Positions 34,180-42,178 of a stretch of DNA of 64,000 nt are shown one piece after another. Both the position numbers and the translations under genes were made by a program. The notes below the pieces were generated by a model. The model saw only the letters and a list, made by a program, of their open reading frames with translations, was not told where the DNA came from and made no database searches. Where the stretch lies: NCBI GenBank assembly GCA_002718345.1, contig PBDA01000014.1, positions 1-64,000 of the forward strand. Direction: 5' to 3'. This DNA comes from Rhodospirillaceae bacterium. Its GTDB lineage: Bacteria > Pseudomonadota > Gammaproteobacteria > Steroidobacterales > Rariloculaceae. The first letter of the stretch is position 1; every line of letters begins with the position of its first letter.

Positions 34180-36567
34180 TTAATCATTAACTGATTTTAA
34201 AGTGAGTCGGTGAGCTGCTCGGCTCTCAACAGCTTCTTTTGTGTTTAGGAGAGGAAAATAGCTTCCATTTCCTAGGGTTTCAGTCAGATCTCCATAAAAA
34301 GGACTACCAGGTTGTGCTGATTGTCCAGGGGCATTGGTAGCAACAGAACGATCTAAGTCCGCCAAATCTATAATCCGTCGAAAGTTTGCTCCTGTAGCGT
34401 TAAGGGATCCAAAGCCACCTGGTCTCTCAACTGCTGGCAAATTAAAGTCAGGAATAAACATATGTTGGAGCGGGCTTGCATGCACACGACCGTGGCGCCA
34501 CTGATCTCTATCAGGCCCAAGTTCTTGTGTTAAACGTTCAATAGCTGATCTGAGTCCTGCCTCTATATGAACGCGACGCTGTTGGAAGGCAATATCAGTC
34601 TGTCTCGCTCTCTCATCCACTTCTTCATTCCAACGCACATAAAGCGCGCCAGCAATACTGTCTCTAGAAAGCGTTGCATCCCAGGTTTCAATCAATTCCC
34701 TTGCCCATTCAATATCAGAATCATCTGAAACCCACCCACTAAACAAAGGAATGTCCCTCTCACCTGCCAGAGAATAGGCATCTTGCTGCATCTCAATATG
34801 TTCTTCGATTGAAGGTGCTTCGACCGAGCTTAAAAGCTGATGAAGTCTTGTTATTCTCGACGTTTCAACGCCTATAGAGGAATGGTAAAAAACTGGCCTG
34901 CCCTCATAACCAGACGGATGAACATTGTTGTTGGCAGTAGCTATATAACCTCTCTCAGGATTATATTCCCGCGGAAGATCTGTACGAAAACCACGCCATT
35001 CGTATTGACCCGTTCCTGGCACCGGCAACCGACCGTTCCAACCATTACGGTCTGGTGTGAAGCCGGTCACCTGCAGAGCAATATTTCCTTCCACATCCCC
35101 ACAAATGAGACTATGACTAGGCACTAGCCAGTGCATTGCTCTATCAAAGAAATCCTCGCAACTTTCAGCTTGAGCCATCTGAAAGCTTCCCTTATATGCA
35201 GCAGTTCCATGTTCCTGAACAACTGATCTAACAGAGAAGGCACGGCGATTATCAATATCTTCAAAAAAAACAGGTCCATGACGACTAAATTTCAAAACCA
35301 CAGGTTCCGGATCCTGTCCCTTTACAGGTATTTCCTCTTCAATAATATGAAGAGGCTCCCAGCCATCTTGCCATCTCACTAAATTAGGGTCGTCAGGATG
35401 CAACTCTTCAACAAATACATCGACCATATCAGTACCTGCAAAAGTGAATCCCCATGCTAAATGTTCATTATTCCCTGCATCCACACCAGCAAACGGTGGT
35501 TCGCCACCCCCAATGACATTCCATCCCGGGGCAACAAGATGCACAAAATAACGAAGGGCTGGCATTTCTATGCGGCGGTGCGGATCATTTGCCAAGATTG
35601 GAACACCTGTCGGAGATCGGTGTGGGCTCATTACCCAGTTGTTGCTTCCCTCTGTTGCAATTGGCCTCGGGGAAATCTGTGAGACCTGTAAATTTTCTGA
35701 CGAACCCATTGAGGCGTATGGTTCAATAATTTCTAAGGGAGGCAGTCTCCCTGTAACAAAAGGATCATCATCACCTTTACGCATAGCTTCAAGCAGCTCT
35801 TCAGTAAAAATGCTTATATCTAGTCCTTCAGGAACTATTAGTTCATCCCATGGATCTGGTGCTGCGATACGATTAGCCTCCTCCACACCAAGTTTTGCAA
35901 CATTTAATGCAAGCTGAACTTCATGAATTGCATGCCCACGAACACTTGGTACTGCAAGCGATGCCCAGCGCAAAACAATAGTTTCTGCAGACCAGGGCTC
36001 TGGGGAAATGCCAGTCATATGAAACTCTACCGGGAGGTTATCTTTATTATCTTCAATAAATGCGTTGACACCATTAGCATGGGCCGTAAATAGTTTTTTA
36101 GCATCAGGATGATAGCTAGTCCACTCATCCTCATTGAATGGGCCCCTAAACATCATTAAGCGAGTACGGCGATCATAATCGAGTGCTACTGGCCCAAAAA
36201 TCTCAGCGAGTCGACCTTCACGCCAGCGCCGCCACATCTCCATTTGCCAAAGCCGGTCTTGGGCCATGACATACCCTTGGGCAAAAAACAGATCCTCTTC
36301 ATTTTGAGCATAAATGTGAGGAATTCCCCACTCATCACGGATAACTTCGACTGACTCACGTAGCCCTGAAACCTGAATTTCGCCATCTATCTGTGCCAAA
36401 GCATCCAGCGCTAAGCCTTCTAAAGACTGTATAGGGTCTGAAGATGTACAGCTAAAAGCCGTAACTGCTAAACAGAAAATGGTGGCCCTTAAAAGAGGAT
36501 TGAATGCTTTGTAATTACCCGAAGGCAAACATAAACTCTCTTGGCTCGAATATTTAATTTTTTTCAT
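34180..36567 (-). CDS. Penicillin acylase family lipoprotein (Ntn hydrolase)
   Basis: The 795-residue precursor has a lipobox-like FSC at residue 40, so it is probably a lipid-anchored periplasmic enzyme. It is of the penicillin G acylase / acyl-homoserine-lactone acylase superfamily: an alpha chain (GIPHIYAQNEEDLFFAQGYVMAQDRLWQ), a spacer, then the self-cleavage site G-SNNW with the N-terminal nucleophile Ser308, and the beta chain with ANDPHRR and NNEHLAWGFT. It cuts amide bonds of acylated amines. It overlaps the DUF6152 fusion gene by four bases (ATGA). The acyl amide substrate is unknown. Confidence 0.9.
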   Translation of the reverse strand: MKKIKYSSQESLCLPSGNYKAFNPLLRATIFCLAVTAFSCTSSDPIQSLEGLALDALAQIDGEIQVSGLRESVEVIRDEWGIPHIYAQNEEDLFFAQGYVMAQDRLWQMEMWRRWREGRLAEIFGPVALDYDRRTRLMMFRGPFNEDEWTSYHPDAKKLFTAHANGVNAFIEDNKDNLPVEFHMTGISPEPWSAETIVLRWASLAVPSVRGHAIHEVQLALNVAKLGVEEANRIAAPDPWDELIVPEGLDISIFTEELLEAMRKGDDDPFVTGRLPPLEIIEPYASMGSSENLQVSQISPRPIATEGSNNWVMSPHRSPTGVPILANDPHRRIEMPALRYFVHLVAPGWNVIGGGEPPFAGVDAGNNEHLAWGFTFAGTDMVDVFVEELHPDDPNLVRWQDGWEPLHIIEEEIPVKGQDPEPVVLKFSRHGPVFFEDIDNRRAFSVRSVVQEHGTAAYKGSFQMAQAESCEDFFDRAMHWLVPSHSLICGDVEGNIALQVTGFTPDRNGWNGRLPVPGTGQYEWRGFRTDLPREYNPERGYIATANNNVHPSGYEGRPVFYHSSIGVETSRITRLHQLLSSVEAPSIEEHIEMQQDAYSLAGERDIPLFSGWVSDDSDIEWARELIETWDATLSRDSIAGALYVRWNEEVDERARQTDIAFQQRRVHIEAGLRSAIERLTQELGPDRDQWRHGRVHASPLQHMFIPDFNLPAVERPGGFGSLNATGANFRRIIDLADLDRSVATNAPGQSAQPGSPFYGDLTETLGNGSYFPLLNTKEAVESRAAHRLTLKSVND

Positions 36568-37709
36568 CGGTTTACTGCCTGATTATCATTAAAATTAATA
36601 ACAGCCTCTTCAAACTCTGTAAAGGACTCGTCATCTAGACAAACAGATTCCTCCAATCGCCAATTAACTGTTTGAAAAACCCGACGTGCAGTCCAAGGCT
36701 CAGGAAATGCAATAGGATCTTCAACTGTTATATCAATAACCAACTCATTTTCACCAGTACGCTGTATACGTTCAATAACACGCAATTGATCACTATGTGG
36801 AAGACCACGCCGATCAATCCAGGTTTTGTCATTAAAGTTTCTTGTATCAATAACAAGGACATCATCATCCCAATACCCGATCGACTCTCCCATCCAAGAA
36901 GGGGGCCTACCTTGGCGGTGTTCTCGCCCATCTGTATATACTTGGCGAACCCAACCCTGATACTCATACGAAATCATAACTCGGTTGGGTGTATGAATAA
37001 TCTCAAATGGAGCGGGGTGAGCATAAATCCTTGGTACGCCCGGCGGGAGGCACTGATAAGCAGGGTCATTTGTTTCGCCAACAGCAACACCACGAGGCCC
37101 GAAAGTGGGTTTTGAATCATCAAAACGAACCCTTGCCCAATCTGTCATAACAGGCAAATCTTCTGTAAATGCGTAGTTCTGCCATCTAGCGTTGTAACTC
37201 CACCTCCACATACCAGTAAGATCTGACCCAGAAACAACTTGTTCTGAAGACGCCACTTCAGTCACAATCGGGCTAGCTGCACGCCCCAGAGTTGTTCCAC
37301 CCAATAGTGCAACACCATCAGCGTCTATTATTCTACGTATACGCATCGATGGGGCGCCATTTCTAGCAATTTCACCTGAAATTTCTATTGCATCACCAGG
37401 CTGAAGTGTTTCGGTTGTCCAACGTACAATATTAGTTGCTCCTCCGCCTCCAACTCCGCGCGCTAACCTGTTTGGAGTAGTCATTTCCCCAGACCATTCC
37501 ACAACCTGTCCATCTTCACTCTCCACAGAGAAATAAACAAGCACATGAGGATAAACAAATCTAAATTGAGTTACCTCGCCGCGGAAAGTAACCTGTTGAG
37601 TTAAGTCATATACGGCACCGCCATGATGTGCGCTTAGGCTTGAACACATACCACACAGCCCGACTACTGAAAGGTTTAATAAATTTCTTAATATCATCTT
37701 ATTTTTCAT
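36564..37709 (-). CDS. DUF6152 domain fused to its partner domain, exported
   Basis: The 381-residue product has a signal peptide ending SLSA, with the mature chain beginning HHGGAVYD, then a DUF6152 domain (VYPHVLVYF; GDAIEISGEIARNG) to about residue 125, and a C-terminal domain closely like the stand-alone product at 2164-2994: QCLPPGVPRI, DGREHRQ, ESIGYWDDDVLVIDT, FNDKTWIDRRGLPHS. The fusion argues that the two separate neighbouring genes at 2164 and 3011 make interacting proteins. It overlaps the penicillin acylase gene by four bases and heads that operon. No enzymatic motif is recognised. Confidence 0.85.
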   Translation of the reverse strand: MKNKMILRNLLNLSVVGLCGMCSSLSAHHGGAVYDLTQQVTFRGEVTQFRFVYPHVLVYFSVESEDGQVVEWSGEMTTPNRLARGVGGGGATNIVRWTTETLQPGDAIEISGEIARNGAPSMRIRRIIDADGVALLGGTTLGRAASPIVTEVASSEQVVSGSDLTGMWRWSYNARWQNYAFTEDLPVMTDWARVRFDDSKPTFGPRGVAVGETNDPAYQCLPPGVPRIYAHPAPFEIIHTPNRVMISYEYQGWVRQVYTDGREHRQGRPPSWMGESIGYWDDDVLVIDTRNFNDKTWIDRRGLPHSDQLRVIERIQRTGENELVIDITVEDPIAFPEPWTARRVFQTVNWRLEESVCLDDESFTEFEEAVINFNDNQAVNR

Positions 37710-37782
37710 TTTTTTCTCTAAAGACGAATTAGATTACAGTGTACTCCATGAATAGGGCTAACAAAGCCTATATGACTCCTTT

Positions 37783-38262
37783 TTAACAGGAATCTATCGA
37801 TGCTAACCCAGAATTTAGTCTGCGATGCAGACAAATTGCATCATCTTTCCCAGCATAATAATCATGTTTTACGCTCTCCTCATAAAAGCCTAAACGATTA
37901 TAAAAGCCCATGGCACCGGTATTAGAAGCACGTACCTCAAGACTCATAATCTTGCGTCCAGATGTTTTAGCAGAGGACTCAAGCCACTCTATCAATTGTC
38001 TGCCTATACCCTGGCGTTGGTAACCCTGGCTAACAGCTAATAGATCAAGATGAATTTTGTTATAAGTAAATTCTGCTATAGCAAACCCTGCGACTTGTCG
38101 AATGTGTCGAGCCACTACCACTACAAAGCTAGAATCAACAAGGCAATTAAGAACCCTGTCTTCATTCCATGATGATGGGATGCCATGCTCAACTAAATCC
38201 CGCGACATTAAAGCAATAACAGGCGCTTCTCGCCTTCTAGCCAGGCCCAAACGAATTCGCAC
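37783..38262 (-). CDS. GNAT-family N-acetyltransferase
   Basis: This 159-residue protein has the acetyl-CoA-binding fold of GNAT enzymes: LDLLAVSQGYQRQGIGRQLIEWLE, then SLEVRASNTGAMGFYNRLGF with the usual tyrosine. It looks like RimI, which acetylates ribosomal protein S18, but the substrate part is not conserved enough to decide. The start is GTG 38262. It is divergent from mocA and 73 bases downstream of the DUF6152 fusion gene, which is encoded in the same direction. Confidence 0.85.
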   Translation of the reverse strand: MRIRLGLARRREAPVIALMSRDLVEHGIPSSWNEDRVLNCLVDSSFVVVVARHIRQVAGFAIAEFTYNKIHLDLLAVSQGYQRQGIGRQLIEWLESSAKTSGRKIMSLEVRASNTGAMGFYNRLGFYEESVKHDYYAGKDDAICLHRRLNSGLASIDSC

Positions 38263-38394
38263 TAACTTTCTATCCTTTAAATCCTATTATTACTTTCTAT
38301 CAAGCACTATCTGCTCTAATTAGTTCTATAACCAAAAAGGCTAACAAGAAAACCCCACTCCTTAAAGTTTTAAACCTAAGTTATAGTTCGTGAA

Positions 38395-39003
38395 ATGACC
38401 AAATCAGATAATCACAATAACAGTTACCTTTGGAGCTTGATTCTGGCAGCCGGTGACTCAAGTCGACTAAAGTCTCCTAAGCAATTTTTGAGATACCAGG
38501 GTCGAAGTTTAATTGCACATGCAGTAAATACTGCAGAACTTGTGACACCTGATAGAGTACTTGTTGTTCTTGGAGCACATGCATTAAGAATACAGAAACT
38601 ACTTCAAAGTCAGCACCCAAATGCCTGCACAATCACTAATTCAGAATGGAAAAAAGGGATGAGCAGCTCTCTTTCAATAGGACTTTCCTCATTACCTGAA
38701 TGCGCAAAGGCAGCATTAATTTTAGTCTCTGATCAACCTTATGTAAGCATTAAATCCCTAAACCGTCTTGTTCAAAAATGGAGCCAATGCCCGTCACATA
38801 TAGCCGCAGCTTATTATGAAAATAGGCTTGGTGTGCCTGTAATTTTACCTAGAACATTTTGGAGTAAAGCACAAACAATTGAAGGCGATATTGGTGCCCG
38901 AAAATTGATTAGAGACAGTATCAAACCGATTAGTGCCGTACCCATGCAAGAAGCTTCTTTCGATATTGACACAAAAGAAGACGCGGAAAACTTAAAAAAC
39001 TAG
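38395..39003 (+). CDS. mocA: MocA-like molybdenum cofactor cytidylyltransferase
   Basis: The 202-residue protein is a nucleotidyltransferase of the MobA/MocA group: LILAAGDSSRLKSPKQFL holds the nucleotide-binding loop, LVSDQPYV the metal-binding Asp, and GDIGARKLI follows. The MocA branch attaches CMP to the cofactor used by xanthine-dehydrogenase-family enzymes, and the presence of xdhC further along fits this. It is convergent with moaEDCA. A GTP-using MobA reading is less likely because the LAAGxSxR-KSPKQ form is that of MocA. Confidence 0.85.
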   Translation: MTKSDNHNNSYLWSLILAAGDSSRLKSPKQFLRYQGRSLIAHAVNTAELVTPDRVLVVLGAHALRIQKLLQSQHPNACTITNSEWKKGMSSSLSIGLSSLPECAKAALILVSDQPYVSIKSLNRLVQKWSQCPSHIAAAYYENRLGVPVILPRTFWSKAQTIEGDIGARKLIRDSIKPISAVPMQEASFDIDTKEDAENLKN

Positions 39004-39056
39004 ACTTTTGCCAGCTGTTGACTGTGATAAAAGGTAAATTCTCTGCTTTCAGGTTC

Positions 39057-39491
39057 CTATGTATTACCGGTTTGACAATTAATCCAACTAGAATTTCCGT
39101 TAAGATAATACTCTTTCTTCCATATAGGAAGGCGATGCTTTAATTCATCAATGATATAACGACACCCCTCAAAAGCCGGGCCACGATGCATTGCGCTTAC
39201 TCCCACCCAAACTGCGCAATCGCCAATCTGAAGATGGCCAATACGATGAAAACTTCTAGCTGCTATAAGCTCAAACTTTTCAATTGCTTCAACAAGAATT
39301 TTTTCACCTTCACTAGTGGCAACTGCTGTATGTGCTTCATATTCTAAAGAAATAACAACTTTACTATCATTAAGGTTACGGACCCAACCTTCAAAAGATG
39401 CGTAGGCACCAGCAGATTCATCTCTCAATTCTTGGTTTAATGAGGTGATACTCATAGGTTCGCTAGCAATTTTAAAAACAGGACTACTCAC
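39057..39491 (-). CDS. moaE: MoaE, molybdopterin synthase catalytic subunit
   Basis: MoaE and MoaD form molybdopterin synthase, which adds two sulfurs to cyclic pyranopterin monophosphate. The 144-residue product has GAYASFEGWVR, HRIGHLQIGD, SAMHRGPAFEGCRYIIDELK and the lysine-rich WKKEYY active-site segment. It is 14 bases downstream of moaD on the same strand. The start is GTG 39491; an ATG twelve codons later is possible but would cut into the fold. Confidence 0.93.
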   Translation of the reverse strand: MSSPVFKIASEPMSITSLNQELRDESAGAYASFEGWVRNLNDSKVVISLEYEAHTAVATSEGEKILVEAIEKFELIAARSFHRIGHLQIGDCAVWVGVSAMHRGPAFEGCRYIIDELKHRLPIWKKEYYLNGNSSWINCQTGNT

Positions 39492-39505
39492 GAATCTATG
39501 AACTT

Positions 39506-39748
39506 CTAGCCACCAGCAACCGGTGGAAAAAATAAAACTTCGTCCCCTTCAGAAATAACAGAATCCCAACCAGCGAGTTCATCATTGATAGCTACTTTAC
39601 AATTCATCACAGGGTCAGAAAAATTATGAAGAATCGCAACCTCAGCATAAAATTCTCTAGCAGTTTCTACGCTGGTAGATAGAACTTCAGCTTCTATACC
39701 TGCCTGTTCCCGAAAGACGGCAAAATATTTTGCAGTGACTTGAATCAT
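39506..39748 (-). CDS. moaD: MoaD, molybdopterin synthase sulfur carrier subunit
   Basis: This 80-residue ubiquitin-fold protein ends in VAGG; the terminal Gly-Gly is adenylated and then carries the thiocarboxylate sulfur to MoaE. The EVLFFPPVAGG ending and short length are diagnostic. Its start overlaps the stop of moaC by four bases, so the cluster moaA-moaC-moaD-moaE is one operon read from right to left. Confidence 0.94.
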   Translation of the reverse strand: MIQVTAKYFAVFREQAGIEAEVLSTSVETAREFYAEVAILHNFSDPVMNCKVAINDELAGWDSVISEGDEVLFFPPVAGG

Positions 39749-40221
39749 AGTTTCTCTAATTCTAAAAAATCTGTCTTTCCTCCAGTCTTAGATACCAAGA
39801 CGACCTTTTGAATCTGTATTTCATGAGATAATGATTTGCACATATCATAAACGGTTAATGCTGCTACTGAAGCTCCTGTTAATGCTTCCATCTCAACGCC
39901 AGTCTTATGAGTTGCTCTCACAGAACATAGAACTTCAAGTTCTTTTTTAGCGTTCCATTCTATTTTTATAGAACAGTCTTCAATAGGAATAGGATGACAA
40001 AAAGGAATTAGATGGTGAGTTTTTTTTGCCGCCAAAACCCCCGCAACTATGGCGGTATCAATTACAGGGCCTTTCTTTGTTAACAAAGGGTCTTTATCGG
40101 CCTCTATCAAATCCTCAGGAAAAATAATGACTGCTCGAGCGCAAGCGGTTCTATGAGTCGTTTCTTTTTTGCCTACATCAACCATCGTGGGATGGTTAGA
40201 CTTGTCTACATGGCTAAGCAT
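39745..40221 (-). CDS. moaC: MoaC, cyclic pyranopterin monophosphate synthase
   Basis: MoaC converts the MoaA product to cyclic pyranopterin monophosphate, the second half of the first cofactor step. The 158-residue protein has the signature blocks AGVLAAKKTHHLIPFCHPIP and TGVEMEALTGASVAALTVYDMCK. Its ATG directly abuts the TAA of moaA (TAAATG) and its end overlaps moaD, typical of a tightly coupled operon. Confidence 0.95.
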   Translation of the reverse strand: MLSHVDKSNHPTMVDVGKKETTHRTACARAVIIFPEDLIEADKDPLLTKKGPVIDTAIVAGVLAAKKTHHLIPFCHPIPIEDCSIKIEWNAKKELEVLCSVRATHKTGVEMEALTGASVAALTVYDMCKSLSHEIQIQKVVLVSKTGGKTDFLELEKL

Positions 40222-41271
40222 TTAGCCACCCATCCTGTACATTTCCACTCTTGAATTTTCAGTTTTTCGAATCTCGTTGTTTTCTCTTCTCTGTTCACTA
40301 TAACGATCTTTCCTGTTTCTCCATATACCCTGTAAGAAACCAATTAGGTCTGAATCACTAGCTCCTGCTCTTAGCTGCTCTCTTATGGAAATGCCATCCT
40401 TAGCAAACAAGCATGTGTAAATAGTACCGTCGGCCGATATTCTCGCGCGATGGCAATCACCACAAAATGGCTCACTAACGGAAGAAATAAATCCAACTTC
40501 ACCTTTACCATCCTCAAAAATATAGCGATTGGCAACCTCACCTAGATAATTTGGCTCTACAGGCTTTAATGGCCACCGCGCCGATATCTGTTCAACGAGA
40601 GAAGCAGAGGATACGACTTCATCTAGGCGCCAACCGTTAAGTGTTCCAACATCCATGTATTCAATGAAACGTACGATAGTGTCAGAGCCACGAAACTGAT
40701 CTATCAAGTCTAGTACTGTATGATCATTCTTACCCTTTTGTATTACAACATTTATCTTAATCGGAGTAAGACCCACACTTTGAGCAGCTTCTATTCCTTG
40801 CAAAACACGAGATACCTCCCCTTTTCTTCCGCTCATTTCACTAAATACCGACTCATCAAGACTATCCAAACTTATAGTAATTCTTTTAAGTCCAGCTTTC
40901 TTTAGGTCCTTTGCATGGGACGCCAGCAAACTACCATTAGATGTTAAAGCGAGATCAAGCCCTGGCAAATCACTTAATGAGCTTACTATCTCCACAATAT
41001 CTTTTCGCAGCAACGGCTCCCCACCAGTTATCCGTACCTTGGCAACTCCTAACTGTATAAATAAACTAGCAATTCGCTTAATTTCCCCAGCAGTTAACCA
41101 ATGTTTTCTTGATAAAAACTTGTATGACTCACCATAAATCTCTGCTGGCATGCAATAAGGGCATCGATAATTGCAACGATCAATTACAGAAATGCGTAGA
41201 TCATGAAGTGGCCTACCAAAAGCATCTTTAACATCCACAGGCGCTGCTAATTGAGTTATGTTTTTGCTCAT
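40222..41271 (-). CDS. moaA: MoaA, GTP 3',8-cyclase
   Basis: This radical SAM enzyme of about 349 residues starts molybdenum cofactor synthesis from GTP. The S-adenosylmethionine cluster cysteines are C33, C37 and C40 in CNYRCPYC; the second cluster ligands lie in EPFCGDCHRARIS and TCLFAKDG, and the chain ends with the conserved Gly-Gly needed for activity. The track start (41403) adds 44 residues with no similarity to MoaA and reaches past the divergent gene's start; ATG 41271 (MSKNITQ) agrees with the family. It is the first gene of moaACDE. Confidence 0.95.
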   Translation of the reverse strand: MSKNITQLAAPVDVKDAFGRPLHDLRISVIDRCNYRCPYCMPAEIYGESYKFLSRKHWLTAGEIKRIASLFIQLGVAKVRITGGEPLLRKDIVEIVSSLSDLPGLDLALTSNGSLLASHAKDLKKAGLKRITISLDSLDESVFSEMSGRKGEVSRVLQGIEAAQSVGLTPIKINVVIQKGKNDHTVLDLIDQFRGSDTIVRFIEYMDVGTLNGWRLDEVVSSASLVEQISARWPLKPVEPNYLGEVANRYIFEDGKGEVGFISSVSEPFCGDCHRARISADGTIYTCLFAKDGISIREQLRAGASDSDLIGFLQGIWRNRKDRYSEQRRENNEIRKTENSRVEMYRMGG

Positions 41272-41359
41272 GATGAATATACTACCTGATCCAGCTAAGA
41301 GGGTTTCAGATCTTGGGCATATTGTTCCGCCAAAAAGACAAATTTTCTTGATTCCTTGA

Positions 41360-41373
41360 TCTCTGATCAGAGA
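41360..41373. promoter_or_regulatory. Fourteen-base perfect palindrome between moaA and a divergent gene
   Basis: TCTCTGATCAGAGA is a perfect inverted repeat in the 113-base gap between moaA (minus) and the queuosine-precursor transporter gene (plus), 11 bases before the latter's start. Its position suits an operator for a dimeric repressor or a bidirectional control site. No matching known operator is recognised, and no molybdenum cofactor riboswitch pattern was found in the gap. Confidence 0.45.
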
Positions 41374-41384
41374 CACTTGAACTA

Positions 41385-42158
41385 ATGATCCCAGACAGTG
41401 CAATCAATTTTTTTCACGAGAACCAAAATCTGTTGTGGTTAATCACACTGATCTTGGATCTCTCCATGACGTTGTTACTTTACCGGCTTTTTGGGCGTAT
41501 CGGTCTGACCGCAGCAATCGTTCTCGCAATACTGCTCGCCAACCTTCAAGGGCCTAAGCTGACTCAGATTATGGGAATGGAGACCAGCTTGGGAGTGATA
41601 TTTTATTCAACAATCTTCTTTGCTACTGATTTACTTGGAGAAAAACATGGACGCGTAGCAGCCAGTAAGGCCGTCCTTCTTGGTTTTTCTGTAAGTGTTA
41701 TTGTCGTAGTAATGATGAGCATGAGCCTGCTTTACCTTCCTTCTACGCGTCCAGAATCAGTAGTGCTATCTGGCGAAATTCACCAAGCATTCTCTAGTAT
41801 TTTAGATTTTACACCAAGGTTCGTTTTCGGCTCGCTTCTAGCATATCTTATAAGCCAAAGTTTCGATGTATGGTGTTTCCACCAATTAAAACGATGGACA
41901 AAAGGTAAACATTTATGGATCCGTAATAACATATCAACAATAACATCTCAGGCCCTCGACACTATCCTTTATGCGGTTATTGTCTGGTGGGGAATTTTTG
42001 ATTTAATCACCGCCTTTAAACTTGCTTTAGCAAAGTATGTTTTCAAGGTATTTATTGCAGCCTTTGATACCCCATTTATTTATTGGGCAAGAGGCTGGGA
42101 AGTACCGGATATTGCGATCAAAGAGGAGGTGCAAACAATAACTGCGAAAAAACCGTAA
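41385..42158 (+). CDS. Queuosine precursor transporter (VUT/YhhQ family)
   Basis: The 257-residue inner-membrane protein has about six to seven hydrophobic segments and the family features LANLQGPKLTQIMG, TDLLGEKHGRVAA and RNNISTITSQALDTILY. E. coli YhhQ imports the queuosine precursors preQ0 and preQ1 for tRNA modification, so this gene may serve salvage. It is divergent from moaA across a gap containing a palindrome and convergent with glnS. Family assignment is firm; the substrate follows from the family only. Confidence 0.85.
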   Translation: MIPDSAINFFHENQNLLWLITLILDLSMTLLLYRLFGRIGLTAAIVLAILLANLQGPKLTQIMGMETSLGVIFYSTIFFATDLLGEKHGRVAASKAVLLGFSVSVIVVVMMSMSLLYLPSTRPESVVLSGEIHQAFSSILDFTPRFVFGSLLAYLISQSFDVWCFHQLKRWTKGKHLWIRNNISTITSQALDTILYAVIVWWGIFDLITAFKLALAKYVFKVFIAAFDTPFIYWARGWEVPDIAIKEEVQTITAKKP

Positions 42159-42178
42159 TTTCAATTTAAAAAATATAT

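Noticed and set aside
41272-41403. Extended N-terminus of MoaA and a possible molybdenum cofactor riboswitch in the gap
   Set aside because: The extension has no MoaA similarity and crosses the divergent start; the gap shows none of the conserved blocks of that riboswitch.
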